From Desmodesmus armatus (taxonomy: Eukaryota > Chlorophyta > Chlorophyceae > Sphaeropleales > Scenedesmaceae), in the NCBI GenBank assembly GCA_007449985.2, contig VIIQ02000632.1, positions 1-64,000 of the forward strand: DNA of 64,000 nucleotides. The letters run 5' to 3'. The position numbers and the translations under genes were made by a program. Positions 23,076 through 35,700 of this stretch are shown here, piece by piece (position 1 is the first letter of the stretch; every line of letters begins with the position of its first letter). The notes below the pieces were generated by a model, which did no database searches, had not been told where the DNA came from, and saw nothing but the letters and a program-made list of their open reading frames with translations.

Positions 23076-24834
23076 CATGGGTACGCTGGTGGCTGGTGAT
23101 CTGGGGGCTGGTAGCAACTTGTTGTGATGGGGTGGTATTGTTTTTGGGCTGATGTATGGATACTTGGGTCACGGTTGAGGTTGTTTGTGAGGTTGATTGT
23201 CAGATTGAGTGTTGCTGTACAGATTGTGAGGTACGTACGCATCTGCACATCCATGTACAGTTATGCACATAACTGTGGTAGGGTGCTATTGGGATGTGGT
23301 GTTGTGACGGTGGATTACATGATGGCCGACTGTTGAAATCAAGGTTGATTGCTGGGTGCTGGGTGCTTATTTACTGAAACCGAGGTAGTTGTTACTTTTT
23401 GGTGAGGTACCGTCCGTGTATGCATACAAGCGTTGGACACCTACGCACATGGAGTGTGAGGGAGTGCCAGCTGCCCTTTGAGTTGTAAAGTTTGTCTGTA
23501 CTACTGGGTTGGGGTGCTAGCTGCGTGTTGAGTTGTGATGGTTGGTTGTGATGGTTGGTTGCATGGCTGGGCTGGCTACATGAAGCAAGGCTGTTTGGCC
23601 AATTGGTACGTTGCTTTTGAGGTGGGGCGTTGTTGGTGTGGCACACACATACACATGTTGATTACCTGAGCACATGAACTGTGATGGGCTTACAAGTTGC
23701 ACTTTGTGTTGTGAAGGTCGTTTGCATGGCTGAAGCAAAGTTGTTGGGTAAGAGGTTGATTGCTGAGAGCAGACTGGCGCCAAACTCCAGCAACGCCAAC
23801 GTGATCCTACTGTGAGCCTGCGATGCAACTGAAATAAGTAATATTTAATATCCAAAAACATTACATGGCTGTAGGGTGCACATCGGTAAGGAACATAGAA
23901 CTCTACAGGAAAACGATCTCTCATCGATCGAATGCAGGATGCCGAGGTGGAGACATACGTCAGGCTGGAGCACGCACTATATCAGTGTGCCAGCATAGTG
24001 TGTTACCAACGCGGTTGCTACGCTTTGCGGAGTGTCCAGCTGCCGTCCGTCCGCCACAGCTGGCCGGTGTCCGGCCGGGTCCGTCCACAAGGGAGAACCC
24101 CTATCCCTACACAAGATGTTTTGCATGCAGGTTAAAATTGAATTGACACCCTGAAACGAGGCTGCAAAGCAACGGGCTGCTTTCAGTGCCAGCAGCAGTA
24201 CAGACAGCAGTACACACAGCAGCAACAGCCTGCTTTGTCATTTCGTCTGTTTGTTGCACGCACTTAGGGCCCTGTCGGGGACCTTAAGGCTGGGGGTGTC
24301 ATGCACCTCCTTGCTTACGCACACCCCCACTGGTCCCAGGGCTCACCCCCCTGAGTGGCGGTGGTGAGGTGCTGCTGGGCGTGCTTCTGCTTGGTTCCTG
24401 ATGCCTCGTACATCGAGTCCCTCTGAACAGTGCAGCACGGTTGCAGGCCTCCCCCAAAATGTACTGTCTCTCCACTGGTCTTCCCCAATACCGCCTGTTA
24501 GGCTGAAGCACACAGCGCTGCAGCTTCTTTGTTCCAAGGAAGACTCTGCAAGAGCAACACAGCAGGAAGAAGCGGGATGAAGGTGAGCAGCTGGCATCGG
24601 GCTGTCTGCTGTTTGTTGCGCTGTCTGCAGCGTATGCAGCCATGTACATTCATCAGGGACTCGGCAACCTTTGGGGGTCTGTTCTGAGCTCGGAAGGCCA
24701 AACAGAGTTGCAGGCGGCAGTGCCAACACCCATGGCAGCACACAACAGCTTTTCTGATGCTGTCCTTGCCTCTGTTGCTGCTGCTGCTGCTGCTGCTGCC
24801 CACAGGTGTCTCAGTGGTGTTGGGGTGGCTGACT
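23076..24834. other. Downstream region of recombinase gene, no gene recognised
   Basis: A TGTAA motif at 23484-23488 may be the recombinase poly(A) signal. The rest holds short ORFs without recognisable similarity or matching splice structure. It could include the 3' end of a Crypton element; no terminal repeat was found. Confidence 0.4.
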
Positions 24835-25520
24835 GTGCACCCGTGCCCACATGCACGCCCGTCGCGTTTTCAAGCCGGATCCGTCCAGGCTTGCGCGCGT
24901 GTATCGCCAGCTGCCGGTGTCCTGCCCTGTGCAGCCCGGCAGTCTGCCAGCACCTCATTTCAGGGTCTCCTGATCTGCGGTTGCTGGTGTGGGACTTGAG
25001 AGGTGCTGCCTTTTGCCGTGCATTGTCCACCCTGTTTGGTAAGCAGGGGTTGGAGGCCAGGCGTCTGCGGGGCTGGTTGGGGGCTCCGGGCTTCCGTAAA
25101 TCCACGTTCCCCGGCCTGTGTACCACATGTGGCAAAGGTCTACCCCTGGTGACATCCCAGATACAACCCAGACTACACATCCCAAAGGTAGCCCCCCTGT
25201 GCACCCGTGCCCATGCACGCACGTAGCGTTTTACAAGCCTGGATGCGTTCAGGCTTGCGCCGTGTATCGCCAGCTGCCGGTGTTCTGCCCCTGGGCAGCC
25301 CGGCAGTCTGTCAGCGCCCCGGATCAGGGTCTTCACCCTGTTCTTCGGTTGCTGGTATGGGACTTGAGTGGTGCTGCCTTTTGCCGTGCATTGTCCGCCC
25401 TGGTGGGTAAGCAGGTAGAGGAGGCCAGGCGCTGCGGGGCTGGTTTGAGGCTTGTCCTCTGAAAGTCCGGCTTCCCGGCCTGTGCACCACATGCGGCAAA
25501 GGTCTACGCCAGCGACCTCC
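24835..25520. repeat. Tandem duplication, two diverged copies about 364 bp apart
   Basis: Copy A (about 24835-25157) and copy B (about 25199-25520) share blocks such as GTATCGCCAGCTGCCGGTGT and TGCCTTTTGCCGTGCATTGT, with many substitutions. The end of the unit occurs again near 43222-43310, linked as here to the SINE-like unit that follows. Not coding as far as I can see. Confidence 0.8.
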
Positions 25521-25616
25521 TGTCAAAAGCTCATCGGTCATCCTGGATGAATGTGTTTGTGCCCCTTCACTGCATCATACTTGGCCTGTGAGGGCAGCCC
25601 TGGGGGGGAGCTGTCG

Positions 25617-26560
25617 GAGGCGTACACCCGTGGCCAGTGAGGGCAGTGCCCGAGGCTCACTTCAACCTGGTAGCTCAAATGGTTCAGAGCGCCCTACACA
25701 TGGCTGCTTGCCTGTGTGGGGAGGTGGCGGGTTCAATCCCTGCTCCAGGTACAACTACTTTGACGGCTGGGGGCGTGTTTTGCTGGACATGCAAAATACT
25801 GTCAGGATACCATGTGAATGTATGTGTTGGGAACACGTGGGCAATGCTGCTGGGTACCAATACAAGTCATCTTGCATGTCGCAGTCTGCAGCTACTAGCT
25901 AGTCGTACTATTTCCAATATTGACGGGTTCATTGGGTAGCCGACACAGTACATCATCAGCATCATCAAAATGCTGACATCGTGTGGTCTGCAACTACGCC
26001 ACAAGGATGTTGTGCTTGACAGCACATCGTGTGAGTGCTGAGTCCTCCATTGTATTGAGCAGGTAAAAATACGGTTGCAGCCTGTCAGTCAGTACTTGGG
26101 CTACTGTACTGACGCGTTCCATCTTGTCAAGTGTGTTGTGAGTCAGCATTGGTCAGGTGTGTACATTCTTGCAGCCAGGCCAGCAAGCAGCAGCACAACC
26201 AACAGGGATTACAGCAACGGCTCTTTCTACCACTGTAGGCAAACTGTAGGAGGAAGGCCCAAATTGGTGCTGAACAGCAGCGCCGACAGGTGCAACACTG
26301 CATGAGACCAAAACACTGCTGCTGCCAACACCGTCCCAGCGGGTGATGAGCTATTACAAGCTCTGTTGTGTGCCAACAGCAGCAGTAGATAGCCGAACCA
26401 TTGACGACTACAAAAAAAACTACTGCAGACATGATGGCCAAGCCATACTTGCCCTGCAAATCCCTGCATGACTGGGGAATCAGGCACCAACCCCACAAGT
26501 ATGGCTGATGCACCAATCCTCTGAGAGCATGTCGACATGCTGACGTCACATGCACATTCA
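25617..26560. repeat. Dispersed composite repeat, copy 1 (includes the SINE-like head)
   Basis: This stretch matches 43417-44780 over most of its length, including the SINE-like head and the block starting GTGAATGTATGTGTTG (here near 25831). Copy 2 carries a 473-bp insertion in that block that is absent here, so copy 1 shows the empty site. No coding capacity seen. Confidence 0.75.
25671..25750 (+). mobile_element. tRNA-derived SINE-like head, copy 1
   Basis: An A-box (TAGCTCAAATGG, 25671-25682) and a B-box (GGTTCAATCCC, 25730-25740) lie in tRNA-like spacing. The D arm (GCTC/GAGC), T arm (GCGGG/CCTGC) and a partial acceptor stem can fold, but the expected anticodon loop is replaced by an enlarged one without U33. 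This suggests a tRNA-derived retroposon or pseudo-tRNA. A second copy is at 43466-43545. Confidence 0.6.
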
Positions 26561-27424
26561 GGCAGCTTGAGGCAGCTGACACAACCATGAGCATGCAAGA
26601 CCTGCTGGTTGCTGGCTGGCATAACCGCCATGTATTCTGCCAGGATCATCCCTGCCTCCTCACACCTTGCCACACCATGCATACAACCCACTGCCAGTAC
26701 ACGAGGCTGCTTGTGCAGCACACTGCAGGCTGATGGGCAGGTGACACCAAAGCTACAGCAAGGTATGCATGGTATGCCGCAACATAGACCAGGTCCAACT
26801 GGGTGCGTGCAGTGCAGCGGCTGCCTGTGCTGTTCTGCTGCAGTACTACTGTGACAGTCATCACGGGCAACACTATCAGGGCACCTGCCAGGTGCCTGAG
26901 GCAAACAAACAGGCACCAGATGGTGCCAGAAGATTTTGCTGAAATGAGAGCATATCTTACGCCAGCCTTGCTCCCTGGGCTTGCATCAGGTGTGCATTGG
27001 GCTGTAACGTATCAAGTTGCATCTGACTGGTCAAACAGGGACAAGCAAAGACAGAGCCTGCCTAGGGACAGCCTATCGTTGCGGCTGGTGAGCACAATCC
27101 CCATGCGCACTCCAATGTCCTACGCGGTAAGCAACAGCTCAATGCATGCGGCAGCTGCCGTAGGACATGCTTGCTGCCGTAGGGAGTTGCCTGTGGCGCA
27201 TGCGCATTTGCTGGCAACTGCTCCCACACAGACATCAGGTGACGCAGCTACAACAGGCGGCACACCACATGACACCTGCAGGCACCGAACATGCCGCATG
27301 TGACATACACACCTAGGGGTTGAAAGTGTGCATGGCTGGAGCGATGTGATATGACTGAAAGCAGGCTCGAAAGTGGTCAGTGGTCATGTGTGCTGTAAAG
27401 TCCTTATCATCCGTGTTGGTGCTT
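26561..27424. other. No feature seen
   Basis: Only short overlapping ORFs without splice support or recognisable similarity. Confidence 0.5.
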
Positions 27425-27906
27425 AGTGTGGGTGGTGCACAGCGGTTGCAATAACGACAGCAGCGTTGTGTGCGTGCCTGTGTGAGAGGAGTGAGGATGC
27501 AGAGAGGGCAAGGGGTACGGCAGGGCTTGTGGCATTCCCAGACGGGGGCCGGGTCGTGCAACCAAGGCCCTGCCATGCGTGCAAGGTGGGTGGGGTTGGT
27601 TTGGGTGGTGCACGGAGGTTGCGACCAGGAATGTGGTGTGTGTGGGAGAGTGAGGATGCAGAGAGGGCAAGGGGTACGGCAGGGCTTGTGGCATTCCCAG
27701 ACGGGGGCGGGTCGTGCAACCAAGTCCCTGCCATGCGTGCAAGGTGGGTGGGGTTGGTTTGGGTGGTGTACGGAGGTTGCGACCAGGAATGTGATGTGTG
27801 TGAGGGAGGGAGCATGCAGAGAGGGGAAGGGGTACGGCAGGGCTTGTAGCATTCCCAGACGGAGGCCGGGTCGTGCAACCAAGGCCCTGCCATGCGTGCA
27901 TGGAGG
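27425..27906. repeat. Minisatellite, about three units of ~159 bp
   Basis: The block beginning AGAGAGGGCAAGGGGTACGG recurs at 27501, 27660 and (with changes) 27818, giving a period of 158-159 bp. The repeats leave long open frames on both strands, but these follow from the period being near a multiple of three and are not taken as genes. Confidence 0.9.
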
Positions 27907-28979
27907 TTTTGACAAAAGCAGTGAGCACTTCCTTGTGTTGTAGTGTGAGACATTGCTCACACGAGCACTGACATGCGCAGGCAACACACGATAGCTGCTG
28001 TCATGTTGCAAAAGCCGCCCGCACTACAGCTTTTCGTCTGAGCTCATTGCATTCACAGCCACTTATCTTCAGTAGTAGTCTGCCAGGTGTCAGCTGCATG
28101 ACTGCCCTGCTGGAGCAACTGGTGCAAGCTTCATTGCAGCAGCTGCCTTGGCCTTGTCACACGGACCAGCAGCAGCTGCAGCTGCACTTGCTGCATTTGG
28201 TTAAATTCTTGTGCCTTCTTAAATGTCATCGTAATTGGGCCGCTGAGACTGCTCCATGCGGCCCGTAGCTGGGGAGGATGCGCCAGGACGGACCAGTGCT
28301 AGCTGCACCCTGCCGGTGTCCAGCTGGCGATGGAACAGGAGTGTCTGAAAGCACAAATAAATACTCACGGAAGTGCTGCTGGAGGCACATTGAGCCACGG
28401 CAAGCATTCTGTAGCATTCCCGCGCAAAAAGGATTGGTATCTCCCTGCTGTGCTTATGCTTGCATGGCACCACGGTAACATTGATTGCAGCCCACAAGCT
28501 CACTATATGCCGTTACCACATTTGCAGAGGCGGGCTGGTGTCATTATGTCATCGTCATTTCAAGTCAGCATTTGACCTGAACATGCGACATCACTGCCTG
28601 ATGGCCTGGCCGATGTCACAGCTATGTTTTGTTGCCAACTGGCTGCCCTAGAGCTGCCATTGGCGTAGTCTGCAGGGTCAACATCTGCAGCTCATCTGTG
28701 CGTGTGCTTGCTGCTGAGCCTGTCTCAAAGCTATAGTCGTTAACGATCAGATACAACACATAACGAGCACCTGTTTTTCAGCAAGTTTGGCCTATGACCC
28801 ACACCCAGTTGGTTTTGGGCAGGCACCTCACTTGACAGCTGATAAGCAGCACCAGCAGACTGTTGCTAAGCGCAACAAGCACTCCTTTGCAGCACACAGG
28901 ACTGAAAAAGTCTCATGTTTCAGCTTGTGGGCATGCAGCAGCAAGGGCAGGACGTGAGAGGAGCTGCAGCAGCAGCAGC

Positions 28980-31852
28980 TGCTGGATCAGCTCTTGTACA
29001 TGGTGCAGGGCGAGGAGAGGGACACCCTGCTGATGGTGCTGCAGGTGGGTGCTCTCTTGTGTTCAGGAGGAAGTCCTTTGGTGGCCACAGACACATGCTG
29101 ACCAGTGGTGCTGGCCATGCAGAAGCGGTTTCACGCGGTGCTGCAGGTAGCCTTGTGGCAGCAGCAAGATTGCTGCCTGCATGACTGGTGACCTTGCTCC
29201 TCATCCATCCTTGCAGGACCCGTCTGTAGGAAGACCCAAGCGTGTTGTGTATGACTACGAGGAGCTCGAGGAGGTGCCCACCGTGAAGGGAGTGCCGCTG
29301 CCAGCCATTGTGCTCGCCTGCGACCCTCATGCCGTGGCACTTGGTGGCACCTACTCTGCCATGACATACAGCAAGCTGCTGCTGACAGGCTACTCAGGCA
29401 CTACGGCTGAGGGCCATGATTGCAGTGAGTCGCCGAGAGTACGGCAACTTGCCTGCAGAGGCGTGCGCTGCCATCCACTAGCACTTGTCTGTACACCGGT
29501 TTACTTGCAGCAGCCAAGTTGGTATGCTTGCACATCTTCGCAGAGGCCGTGTGCACAGTCACTGCCTGTTTTTACAGCACGTTTGGCAGCAGTGGCAATC
29601 GGTCTTCGTGCAGCGCCTGTGTGACGCGACTCTTGGGTTTCCTTGCAGCACCTGGGACTGTGGGCCATGCATGGAAGCGTGCGCACGGTCTGGGGCCCAT
29701 GAGCCAGAGGTGTGCCAGCCTGTTTGTAGATGCAGAGCCATGGCAGTAGTTGTGATTGGCCAGTCTGTGGGGCTGGGGGCACCCTCGACATGCTCCCGCA
29801 CCCTGCTTTGAGGCACCCAAGCTCACTCAAACTGCTGTTCCTGCCAACTGCCTATCCTAACAGGGACCAACAGCTTCATATACCTGGACGAGAGGGACAA
29901 GCCTGCAGGGTGGAAGCTGTTTGTCGTCAAGCGGCCTGTGGGCAGATACAACTTCCTGCCAGCACTGTTCAAGAGTGACATGGTGGACATCCTCCTCTAC
30001 AACAACACCCGGGAGGTAAGCCAGGGGCAGACTTTGAGCCAATCTGCACACACCGCATGCCACAGGAATGTCGTTGCCTGGGGCAGGGTGGCCTTTAGCA
30101 CACAGGTGTGCGTGCTGACGGCAGGTGCCAGCACCACTTGCATGCAGTACGATGTGTCACATGGCCTGGCAGGGCCAAGGATCTGTGTCGTCAGCCGTCT
30201 GTTGCCAATCCGATTGACTACCTGATCTGTGACCCCGGCGTGTCTTTTGCACTGCAGCTGTCCATCAGCATGTCCCGTGTGAAGAACATCATGTTCTACG
30301 GGGTGGACGGCAAGTTTGACACAAAGTACAAGACCAAGAGCTACACGGTGACCGGCCCCGGCGGGCAGAGCCTCCGCATCCTTGACGGCGTGCACACAGA
30401 CTGGCTGCTGCGCGTCGCCATCATGTGCATGGTACACGAGTCAGCCCTGAGCTTCTACAGGCAGCAGCAGGCACCCCATGCCCTCTACAAGAAGCCGGTG
30501 GAGCGGTACCTGGATGCTGAGCAGTTCAAGCAGGTGAGCCAGACAACACGAGGCAGCACACATGCTTGTGCTGACCACAGCAACATGTTCACGCAAAAGG
30601 CTGGTGGCGGCCATTATGATGCAGTCAGGCAAGAGGCTCAACACGGATGCAGGGGTTGCTGCAAGTGCAGAAGGCCCCCTGCTTTTGACTGTGCTGAATG
30701 CAGACGCGTGTCAACAGGCTGGGTCTATACACGCATCAAAGCCTCCAGTGCGCACTGCGCATCGACGTGGTTATGCAGCCATGCACAGGGGATGCCTACA
30801 TCCTGCCGCTTGTATTGTTGATTGAGGCCTTGTGGCTGACCCAGCCATGCTGTTGCCCTGCATGTGTTGCGCAACACAGGTGTGCGACATCCTGCACAAG
30901 ACACCCACTGACCTGCTGGGCCACATGCAGTCAGTCACATGTGAGTTTGTGAAGAGTATGGTCAGCACCTGCTGGCAGCAGCAGAGGAGGAGGGGGAGGA
31001 GGAGGAGGGGGAGGAATCCTCTACCTCTGCCTCTACCTCTTCCTCATCCTCAGAGGGTGAGCAGGAGTCAGCGGCAGCGGCTTGTGAGGCTGAGCCAGAG
31101 GGTGAGAGGGAGGAGTCAGACGAGGGAGAGCCATTTGAGGAAAGCGAGGAGGAGGCAGAGGGGAGTGAGGAGGCAAAGGGGAGTGAGGAGCAGGAGGCAG
31201 CAGGTTGGGGGGCTGAGGAAGAGGGAGAGGGGGTGGAGGCAGATGGGGGAGCATGTGAGCCACAGCAGGAGGGACTGGGGAGTGAGGCAGAGGGGGCAGA
31301 GGCCACGGGGTGGGAGGCAGCTGGTGAGGACGCAGCAGGGCAAGATGGGCAGGATGCAGAGCGGCATGCTGCACTGGCAGCAGCGCAAGCTGCACCACCC
31401 CCACCCCCACCAGCAATGCAGGCTGCCCCACTCAGCCCTAACAAGCGCAAGGCTGCGCTTGCGTCAGCTGAAGCCAGCACTGCTAGCCCCACCAAGTCCA
31501 GTAGGCTTGCTGGCCACCTTGCAGGAGGCAGCAGCAAGACGCAGGCGGCGCCAGCAGCAGCAGCAGCATGATGCCGGCACTGCAGCACTTCGGCCCAGCT
31601 CTCTACACCCCAGCTGCAGCCGGCTTCCAGGGCGCTTCCGGGCCTGCTGCTGGGGCCATCCCCCCCAGCCCTGGGTTCAACCCTACAGGCCCCCTGCTGT
31701 CGACCCCAGCCCTGCCGCCAGCCTTTGTGGATGTGCCCCCTATCCCATCCATCATCCTGCCAGCTGGGCTGACGTGGGTGCTGCAGGCCCACTACGGCAT
31801 GCTGGTGTGGGTGCCAGTGCCAGCCGAGCCAGTCCAGCTGCCGCTGCCATAG
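28980..31852 (+). CDS. Multi-exon gene of unknown function, acidic and proline-rich C-terminus
   Basis: I do not recognise the family. Exons with good GT-AG borders and matching phases: 29217-29424, 29864-30015, 30258-30533, and one starting 30880. They encode folded-looking sequence: a YDYEELEEVP segment, DERDKPAGWKLFVVKR, a lysine/tyrosine-rich KFDTKYKTKSY region, and HALYKKPVERYLD. An upstream helical exon ending at 29044 (phase 0) probably belongs too; a possible first exon with ATG lies near 28098. From about 30979 an open frame codes for a strongly acidic tail with SPNKRKAA, a possible nuclear signal, ending TGA 31571. A proline-rich frame follows in another phase to TAG 31852. The joins at about 30940-30985 and 31560 are unresolved: a very short intron, missed introns or frameshifts. 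Nuclear location would fit but is a guess. Confidence 0.5.
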
Positions 31853-32711
31853 GCGGACTAGTTGATGGCCAGGGATGGCCAGTCATAGCGTGCCAAGCGC
31901 AACCAGCTGTCTGCCCACCTATTGATCTCATGCAGTATTCAATACGTGACGCACCGTGCTGTGGTTGTGTTGCAGGGTTGGTGCGCAGTGTCTTACTCAG
32001 GCAGGTCGTGTGGGTTTGGGCGCATTGTGCGCCCCGTGTGGTGAAACATTTGCTGCAACATGTGTCGTTTGACAGGTGATGTACAGCGACTGTCTGCCAC
32101 TCATTGGTCACTCAGTGAGTGTCGGTTGGTGCCCCTGCGCCAGCTGTAGACTTGTAGGGTCCGCTTGCCATCTGTTTGTTCGCCAAGTGTTGGCTGGTCT
32201 GTGCAGCCTGCACAGTGTGCGAGTGCAGAGGAGTTTGTGCAGAGGAGTTTGTGCAGAGCAAGGAGCTGCTCACGGTGACAGCTGTTGAGCACCACACATA
32301 CGATATAGTGCAGTGGGCCATATCGTGTGACGCTGCAGCTGGTGCACATGTTCATCAGTCACAGTCCACAAGCCTCGCCTTGATGGATGCTGGGTACCCA
32401 GCCAAGACCTCTCGTGGTCTGCTTGTATCTCTTTGGCAGAAGTGACCTGCCTTGTTGCAGGGGGGCCTGCAGCTTTGAATGTTGCCAACAGGGTTTGAAC
32501 TCAGGTGTTCTGGGTGTTTCAAACACCTTGAAGGTGTTTATGAGGCTCACAGCATCGGGTGTGTTCACTCAGCTCCCAAATGGGAGCACCATGGGCTAGA
32601 CTCTGGCCCGTGCATCATATGTCCTTTGGCTAGAAATGTAGGTGGGCTCCGAAAGGGCGGATGCTTGAAGTGTATGCACTGTCAGTGCTCTTGTAGCCAT
32701 GGGCAGGGTAA
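31853..32711. other. Spacer, no gene recognised
   Basis: Contains a 15-bp direct repeat (GCAGAGGAGTTTGTG twice, about 32225-32255) and a stretch near 32495 with a reversed B-box-like sequence that is too weak to call. Confidence 0.4.
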
Positions 32712-35700
32712 CATCGGAAATATGTACGAGACTGTGACAGCCGACTAAGGCCTTTTTTACAGTCGTGGCTATCACAGTACATGGCTTAACCGGGGCTGTA
32801 ACAGTCGGCTGTCCACAGTCGCGACTGTCGCCAGTCGACTGCAACAGTCGCGACTTGCCAAAGCCGACTGCACAGCGCCCACTGTTGCGAGAAAATTAGG
32901 CCACTTTGTCAATGTTTATCGTTGTTAGTGCCTGTCCAGGTGAATGCATGCGCAACGACATCCATGTTACTCACTTTTCACAGCAACATGCTCAGGCCAG
33001 GACAGCGGCACACAGGCCTCAGGTCCAAGCAAGTCTAGAGAGGATGCACACCCTGCTGCTGACAAAACATGCCCTGCATAACAGCCAAGCTAAACTTTCC
33101 AAGGAAGTTGAAACCAAGATGGAGAGGCTCGCCCACCCAGGCATAGACACCAAAGTCCCATCCTGACAAAAATCTCGTGACTGCCAGTAGAAAACCCCAC
33201 CAACATGATGCTGCACACGTCACAGCTGATGGTCGACACTAGCAGAGATGGGGCAGCAACACAGTCGCCCTCGTTCTCCCTACAACACTATCCAGTGCCA
33301 CCACATCCAGCATCTGTCGAGCAATGCGTGAACACTGCACGCTCACGGCCAGGGTGCTTCAGGCTCCTGCACTCCTCAGGAATGATGATGAGTCTCAGCT
33401 CCAACCCTGCAGTTGAGCAGCAACAAGCACAGAGCTTTGACATGTGACAGATCACATTCATGTACTATGTGGCCAAGCCTGGCAACACCCAGAGGTCATG
33501 TCATGATGAAACATGCCGTGCTGCACCCTGCACGAGTGTTTGTGACGGTTTGGTATGCAACGCTCATGAGCAGGCAAGGTGTACAAGGGCAAGCTACACC
33601 ACGTTGCATTCCTACTTATGTCTGTAGACGACAATCCCAGAAGCAGGCTGCGTCTTCTCATGTTGAGAAAGGCTTGCTGCTGATGCGCATGCCGCACCTG
33701 CAGGTCCAGCAGCTGCAGCAATGGACTGGTCCTTTGCTGAGCCTCGTTAGTCCGCCTCAGTTTCTTGAAAACGTTGAGCCACAGCTTGTTGCGCACGCGC
33801 ACTGCTGGAACTGCAACGCGGGCAAAACAACAAACTGGAAGGGGTCAGCAGTCAACCAAGCCTTGACGTCCCTTGACGGGATAGCACACCTAGCGTCTTG
33901 TTTGCTGGTGCCCGCGGTGCGTAGCAGTGCAGGACCCAACGCATAATGTAGCAATGCCGCGGCAGACATACTGGCACATGGTGTCACCTGACAACAAGGA
34001 AGCACTGTGGCACATCAGCAATTGAATCCATCATGCCTGTTGAGTAGTCAAAGTGCTGAGTGGAATCAGAAGTGCTCAGTACGCTCACACACTGCTTGCT
34101 GCCCGGACACTTGAGGCCGCCTGCATTCAAACCAGCCAACAACGGGCACATCAGCTGCACACCTACATATGGAATGCAGATAGCATCTGTTCAACTGCGC
34201 GCGCGCAGCATCTTTGGAGTTGCGCAGCATCTTTGGAGTTGGTTGCCCTTGCAGCCAGTAAGTACAGACACTGTCTTGCTCACGCGCAGGACATGCTGCC
34301 TAGGTAGTCATGAACCCTTGCTGCTGTCCTGCTGGCCATGGAAGCCCTGTCTCTGGCTGAGTGTCTGCCTTGGGTTCACCCGCCCCTGCTGGCAGTTCAG
34401 CCCTTCAACAAGTGCAGCAGGTGCTGATGGCTCCTGCACAGAAGGCAAACAGACGTGCCACGTGATGTTTGGGATGTCCAGCACAGGTCAATGTGTTGTG
34501 TCAACAGTGCCAACAGTGCCAACAGTGCACCACCATTTGCTGCTCCTTGCATATGCTTCTGTCTGGAAAGCAGTGATGCCTGCCATGCATGCCAATGCGT
34601 TTCACTTTATAATCACCTGAGTGGTTCCTCATGTGTTGCAGCGTCCCTGAGCCAGCCAATAATCAACTGAAAGGAAGTTGGTTGTCTCTGAATCACGTCA
34701 TTGAGCGCCCCATTGACGACGGATGCCACTGATACATTGAAAAGATCAACTTGCAGTACGTAGAACGTGCTGTTGGGTGAAACTGGCTGCACCATTGCAA
34801 CTTGCTGTCCAGATCAGCTGAGATTGCTGTCCAGATCAGCTGAGATTGCTGCACACATGCTGCTGCTCTGTACGTCCATATCGAGCGACAACGCTTCTGT
34901 CATACGATAGATTTCCTAGCAATCGACAAGTGCAGTCAAAGCGATGATATGTCTGGCTTACTGCATGGCATTTTCAAAAGCTGGGGTGACAGCTGAGGTT
35001 CTCATGTAATGTTCACTACTGTACAAGTGACAGCTTCCATAGCGGTTCCCGACGGTGGGATTTGCCAGCTGCTGGCAACACGGCTAAGCATGGGCTGAAC
35101 CTAACCCTTTTGTCCCATCCTAGCTTGTCCAGTCCGCTGCCACTCAGCAGCCTAGGCCTGGGGCCCACCTGAAACCAAGACCCCCGGGGGGGGGGGGGTG
35201 CCAGGCCTGAACCCTCTAGTAAGGGAGGACAGCCTCAAACGGGAAAAGGTGGGGTAGGCATTCAGCGGCTTATCGGCTTGGGGGACAGCGGTGCCTTAAC
35301 AAGCCTGAAACTTGCCCCAGGGTGAACGGTGTCTAGGCCAAAGAGCCTCAAACGGAAATGGGGGGAGGAATAAATCCTTTCAATTTGTTGGCAACACCGC
35401 GCCCCCCCCCCCCCCCCCGCGTCCTCAGGCTTTTGGTGAACCCCCAACATACTATCGCTTGCCAACTTGAACTTGAACTTGGCCGCCTGGCCATTGCAAT
35501 GCAACAGCGGCGCCAGCGGCTTGTGGAAGGCAGCCCTAAGGGTCACACCTTTCCATTGCTGAAAACTAACCCTTGGGAAGCTTACTCTGAGCATGTTGTC
35601 ATCAGCGGTGCTTTGCAAAGTATCAGCTGCTTGTGCCATCATCTGTGGGGCGGCTTTTGAGCAAGATGTGCATGAGCCAACTTGCATGTGTTTGTAAGCT

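Noticed and set aside
25671..25750. Functional tRNA gene
   Set aside because: Boxes and D/T arms are tRNA-like, but the anticodon loop is enlarged and lacks U33, and the acceptor stem is imperfect.
27313..28011. ORFs of 157-232 residues over the 159-bp minisatellite
   Set aside because: Open on both strands because of the repeat period; low-complexity protein with no start context or splice sites.
30962..31792. 276-residue minus-strand ORF, Ser/Ala-rich
   Set aside because: Antisense of the same low-complexity region; composition follows from the repeats, with no domain or splice support.
30832..32079. 415-residue ORF on the plus strand, Arg-rich
   Set aside because: It overlaps the acidic and proline-rich coding frames of the unknown gene. 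Its poly-Arg sequence is just GAG repeats read in the wrong frame, and only its first part after 30880 is a real exon.
32495..32560. Second SINE on the minus strand
   Set aside because: Only a B-box-like sequence (GAGTTCAAACCC on the minus strand) without a matching A-box.
33413..33946. 177-residue ORF inside the TIR element as a transposase
   Set aside because: No DDE, zinc finger or other transposase motif, and composition looks random.
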